DNA of 16,941 nt, taken from assembly GCA_023392755.1 (NCBI GenBank), contig JAEWNM010000099.1, forward strand, positions 1 to 16,941, written 5' to 3'. Each line of letters opens with the position of its first letter. Positions within the stretch are counted from its first letter, which is position 1. The stretch is from Bacillota bacterium. Lineage in GTDB: Bacteria > Bacillota > Clostridia > Christensenellales > Aristaeellaceae. Below, one piece after another: positions 14,942 to 16,941 of the stretch. The position numbers were made by a program, and so were the translations under genes. The notes beneath the pieces were generated by a model that was not told where the DNA came from, made no database searches, and saw only the letters and a program-made list of their open reading frames with translations.

Positions 14942-15140
14942 CATCAAAAAACCCAGGGAGGTATCGGAGGGCCGTAGTCCTCCGATCCTAGATCGCAAAC
15001 CAGCGACATGTGCGGTGGTTTGCGAGGAATTTCGATGAAATTCCTTCCTTACCCGAGGAAACGGCCGCAAAATGGCATCGCCATTTTGCAGTGAAGCGAG
15101 GGAAAAACTCAACAAAGTGGCGACAGCCACTTTGTTGATA
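14942..15140 (-). repeat. Structured intergenic repeat element, copy 2 (199 bp)
   Basis: This is the inverted copy of 13538-13734. Differences are few. They cluster in hairpin loops, in linkers and in HP2, where the stem here is GCAAAATGGC with a perfect complement (15067-15076 and 15080-15089, 10 bp), two bases longer overall than in copy 1. The block 14992-15050 is identical to copy 1. HP1 is at 15110-15121 and 15126-15137. A frame of about 74 codons (14936-15160, minus) runs through it, but the hairpins explain the sequence and no family was recognised. Relative to the HEAT gene it has the same orientation as copy 1 has to livF. Confidence 0.88.
15103..15137 (-). terminator. Terminator-like hairpin 1 of element copy 2, downstream of the HEAT gene
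   Basis: On the minus strand the 12-bp stem is followed by AG and five Ts (15107 down to 15103). It faces transcription coming from the HEAT gene, 67 bases past its stop codon. Confidence 0.65.
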
Positions 15141-15145
15141 CCCTG

Positions 15146-15190
15146 AAGCCTGTCCTTCACCCAATCATCAATCGGGTGAAGGGCAGCCTT
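15146..15190 (-). repeat. Hairpin B, right copy
   Basis: AAGCCTGTCCTTCACCC (15146-15162) pairs with 15174-15190 with one G-U pair and one C-C mismatch, around the same 11-base loop as the left copy. It lacks a T-run on the minus strand, so it is probably a decayed or displaced duplicate of the intact terminator at 14887-14936. Confidence 0.85.
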
Positions 15191-15203
15191 TAATGCCGGT
15201 CAA

Positions 15204-15536
15204 TCAAATCTTGTCCCTTATCTTTCCCAAGGCGGCCAGCAGCGCGGCGGCCACCTTCGGGTCCGTTTCGCTCTTGGACAGATGTTCGATATGAGCCCGG
15301 TGTTTCGGATCGGCCAATTCCGCCATGGCATTGGCCACAGCGATACGAATTTGAGGCTCCGGGCTGCGCAGAAGCGTTACAAGCGTGTTATAGCCAACCT
15401 CCCCGCCCACCTTGCCCAGGCCGGCGATGGCCGCCAGCCGCACGGCTTCATCCTTGCTCCCGGTCAATTTGGCCAGATCGGCATCCTTCTTTTTTGCCAC
15501 CAGTTTTTCCACCTTGGATAAATTGCTTCCAAACAT
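15204..15536 (-). CDS. Small HEAT-repeat protein
   Basis: This is a 110-residue, all-helical protein without signal peptide or membrane segment, so probably cytosolic. After a lysine-rich start (VEKLVAKKKDADLAKL) it holds about three HEAT or PBS-lyase-type repeats (about 18-46, 48-76 and 79-108), with the pattern DEAVRLAAIAGLGKVG and PQIRIAVANAMAELADP. Such proteins act as binding scaffolds, and the partner is unknown. The ATG at 15536 has AGGAGG (15545-15550) eight bases upstream; a GTG one codon earlier is possible. No neighbour in the same operon suggests its role. Element copy 2 and two hairpin B copies lie directly downstream. Confidence 0.85.
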   Translation of the reverse strand: MFGSNLSKVEKLVAKKKDADLAKLTGSKDEAVRLAAIAGLGKVGGEVGYNTLVTLLRSPEPQIRIAVANAMAELADPKHRAHIEHLSKSETDPKVAAALLAALGKIRDKI

Positions 15537-15633
15537 CACATAGACCTCCTGTAAATAAGATTCAATACTGCATTATCCCGCAATTGTGTGAACACCCGAT
15601 GAACATATGCTTCCCAAATTCTCTGCCTTGAAC

Positions 15634-15675
15634 AAAAAAGCGTCCCGCAACCAACAGTTTTTTGTCACAGGACGC
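15634..15675 (-). terminator. Terminator after the nupQ-like permease
   Basis: On the minus strand GCGTCC (15675 down to 15670) pairs with GGACGC (15645 down to 15640), extended by one wobble pair, followed by six Ts (15639 down to 15634). The long loop of over 20 bases has some internal pairing. It lies just after the permease stop codon at 15681. Confidence 0.75.
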
Positions 15676-15680
15676 CTGCG

Positions 15681-16649
15681 TTACCTTTCTTCCCTGAAAT
15701 AATTGACACCGCAGCTTCTGGGCTGCTGGTTTTCACGGCGCTGCCTGATGCTGGATACCACCAGCACAACGCATGTGGTCACAAAGGGCACCATAGCAAA
15801 CACAGCGCCAGGAATAGATATAAAGGCATTGGGTATATACAGCCGAAGCACGCTCAACGCCCCGAAAACCAGCGAGCCCAATATAGCCTTATGCGGGCTC
15901 CAGGCAGCAAAGATGACAAGTGCCACCGCAATCCAGCCCTGGCCTGCCACGGCATTGTATGTCCAGCTTCCCCCGCAGGTGACCAGTGCGATATACCCGC
16001 CGCCCAGGCCGCAGATGCCCCCGCCCAGGATAACATGCACATACTTGTACAGGCTTACATCCACCCCGGCCGCGTCGGCAGCCGCCGGATTTTCGCCCAC
16101 AGCCCGAACGTTCAGCCCCAGACGGGTATGATGCAGGTACCAGCCGGCGATTACGGCCAGCGCCACCGCCAGGTACGTAAAGATGCTGTGGTTGAAAAGA
16201 AGCTTGCCGATATAGGGGATCCCCGTCAGCACGCCCATCTGCAATGGCCGGAATGCGGCCTTTACGGAATCCGCCACTACCGCGGCGCCTGTAGGTGAGG
16301 TATTGATCATATTGCCGCCCAAAAAGTTGGCCAGGCCTGTGCCGAAAATGGTGAGCGTGAGCCCCGTAACATTCTGGTTCGCGCGCAAGGTGACTGTCAG
16401 GAAAGCGTATATCAGTGCGCCCAGCGCTCCGCCCAGGAAGGAAAATACAAGGGCCAGCAAAGGGCTGGAAAAATAGTATCCGCCCATGAACCCAAGCACG
16501 GCGCCCATGTACATCATGCCCTCCACGCCCAGGTTCAGGTTTCCGGCCTTTTCGGTGAGTATCTCCCCAAGGGTACCAAACAGCAACGGCACTCCCGCCA
16601 GCATGGAGGCATACACAAAGGCTGTTAATCCATCCACAAACACCGTCAT
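15681..16649 (-). CDS. nupQ: Nucleoside-type ABC importer permease (NupQ/YufQ-like)
   Basis: This is an integral-membrane permease of the BPD_transp_2 family, in the branch that works with BmpA-type lipoproteins to import purine nucleosides. The 322 residues match NupQ of Bacillus (about 320). The hallmark LTEKAGNLNLGVEGMM (31-46) and the coupling loop TRLGLNVRAVGENPAAADAAGVDV (about 175-198) are visible, with about eight to nine hydrophobic segments. The start at 16649 has GGGGGTGG five or more bases upstream and overlaps the stop codon of the preceding permease (ATGA), indicating translational coupling. The matching ATPase and binding protein must lie beyond the window. Purine nucleoside as substrate is inferred from the family. 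Confidence 0.88.
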   Translation of the reverse strand: MTVFVDGLTAFVYASMLAGVPLLFGTLGEILTEKAGNLNLGVEGMMYMGAVLGFMGGYYFSSPLLALVFSFLGGALGALIYAFLTVTLRANQNVTGLTLTIFGTGLANFLGGNMINTSPTGAAVVADSVKAAFRPLQMGVLTGIPYIGKLLFNHSIFTYLAVALAVIAGWYLHHTRLGLNVRAVGENPAAADAAGVDVSLYKYVHVILGGGICGLGGGYIALVTCGGSWTYNAVAGQGWIAVALVIFAAWSPHKAILGSLVFGALSVLRLYIPNAFISIPGAVFAMVPFVTTCVVLVVSSIRQRRENQQPRSCGVNYFREER

Positions 16650-16941
16650 GATTCCACCCCCTTTGACAGGGATGTTTTGCGCATAATCAACCGGTAGGTC
16701 AAGAAAAACTCGGCTCCCAGCACAAAAAACAGGATGATACCCTGAAGCACCTGGGCTACGGATGTGGATATTTTGAAAACGGATTGAATCGTGCCGCAGC
16801 CCTTTTCCAGCACCCCGAACAGCACGGATACCACCATGATGCCTACGGGAGAAAGCTGTGCCAGCCAGGCAACGGTAATGGCCGTAAAGCCGACGCCCCC
16901 CGCCCCCGCTTCCGTCCGCCCCCTGTCCGCGCCGCGGCCCG
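16646..16941 (-). CDS. nupP: Nucleoside-type ABC importer permease, C-terminal part (NupP/YufP-like)
   Basis: This is the last 97 or so codons of a minus-strand gene that enters from the right edge. The frame is open to the edge and contains GVGFTAITVAWLAQLSPVG, matching the GxGFxAIxVALLG region near the C-terminal end of NupP-type permeases. A hydrophobic segment then leads to a basic tail. It overlaps nupQ by four bases. Heteromeric NupP/NupQ pairs form the channel of BmpA-dependent importers. No internal start at 16837 should be used, because the family sequence continues upstream of it. Confidence 0.82.
   Translation of the reverse strand, partial: GRGADRGRTEAGAGGVGFTAITVAWLAQLSPVGIMVVSVLFGVLEKGCGTIQSVFKISTSVAQVLQGIILFFVLGAEFFLTYRLIMRKTSLSKGVES

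Noticed and set aside
14936..15160. A minus-strand open frame of about 74 codons inside element copy 2
   Set aside because: It runs through five hairpins, is broken by length change in copy 1, and resembles no protein family; it is a by-product of the repeat.

Overview
The window looks like a chromosomal segment of a moderately GC-rich member of the Bacillota (class Clostridia is my best guess; this is inference). The reasons are strong AGGAGG-type ribosome binding sites, consensus sigma-A promoters, short intrinsic terminators, a Firmicutes-type NagB and NupP/NupQ-type permeases. No rRNA, tRNA, CRISPR array, phage gene or transposase gene was seen.

Layout. At 1-153 (minus) is the 5' end of a SAM-dependent methyltransferase gene. 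It is separated by a terminator from gapA (327-1352, minus), which has its own promoter. Upstream of gapA on the minus strand are an M29 aminopeptidase, which overlaps the 3' end of an OafA-type membrane acyltransferase gene; a 937-residue protein with a zinc ribbon, one membrane anchor and about 15 TPR-like repeats; and a secreted protein with an internal duplication. A divergent intergenic region (8103-8601) carries a perfect TTGACA-17-TATAAT promoter that drives a complete branched-chain amino acid type ABC importer, livJ-livH-livM-livG-livF (8602-13461, plus). An internal terminator after livJ should make more binding protein than membrane complex. nagB (14098-14823, plus) follows with its own consensus promoter. 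Next come a small HEAT-repeat gene (15204-15536, minus) and two permease genes of a nucleoside-type ABC importer (nupQ-like, and the 3' end of nupP-like, minus).

The most unusual feature is non-coding. Two nearly identical copies of a structured element of about 200 bp (13538-13734 plus, 14942-15140 minus) bracket nagB in opposite orientations. Each copy folds into five consecutive hairpins. One hairpin differs in sequence between copies yet keeps its pairing. The ends form a short imperfect inverted repeat. Each copy also sits between two direct copies of another hairpin, and that flanking hairpin is different for each element (a GAGGACGGGC hairpin for copy 1, an AAGCCTGCCCTTCACCC hairpin for copy 2). 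In both cases hairpin 1 of the element, followed by five Ts, points away from the 3' end of the upstream gene (livF or the HEAT gene) and could end its transcript. This looks like a MITE-like or REP-like mobile terminator whose insertion sites are hairpins. I cannot assign it to a named family.

Functionally the coding content is central metabolism (GapA, NagB), peptide, amino acid and nucleoside acquisition (aminopeptidase, Liv, Nup), and cell envelope (acyltransferase, TPR anchor protein, secreted duplicated protein). The adjacent TPR and secreted proteins form an uncharacterised envelope pair.
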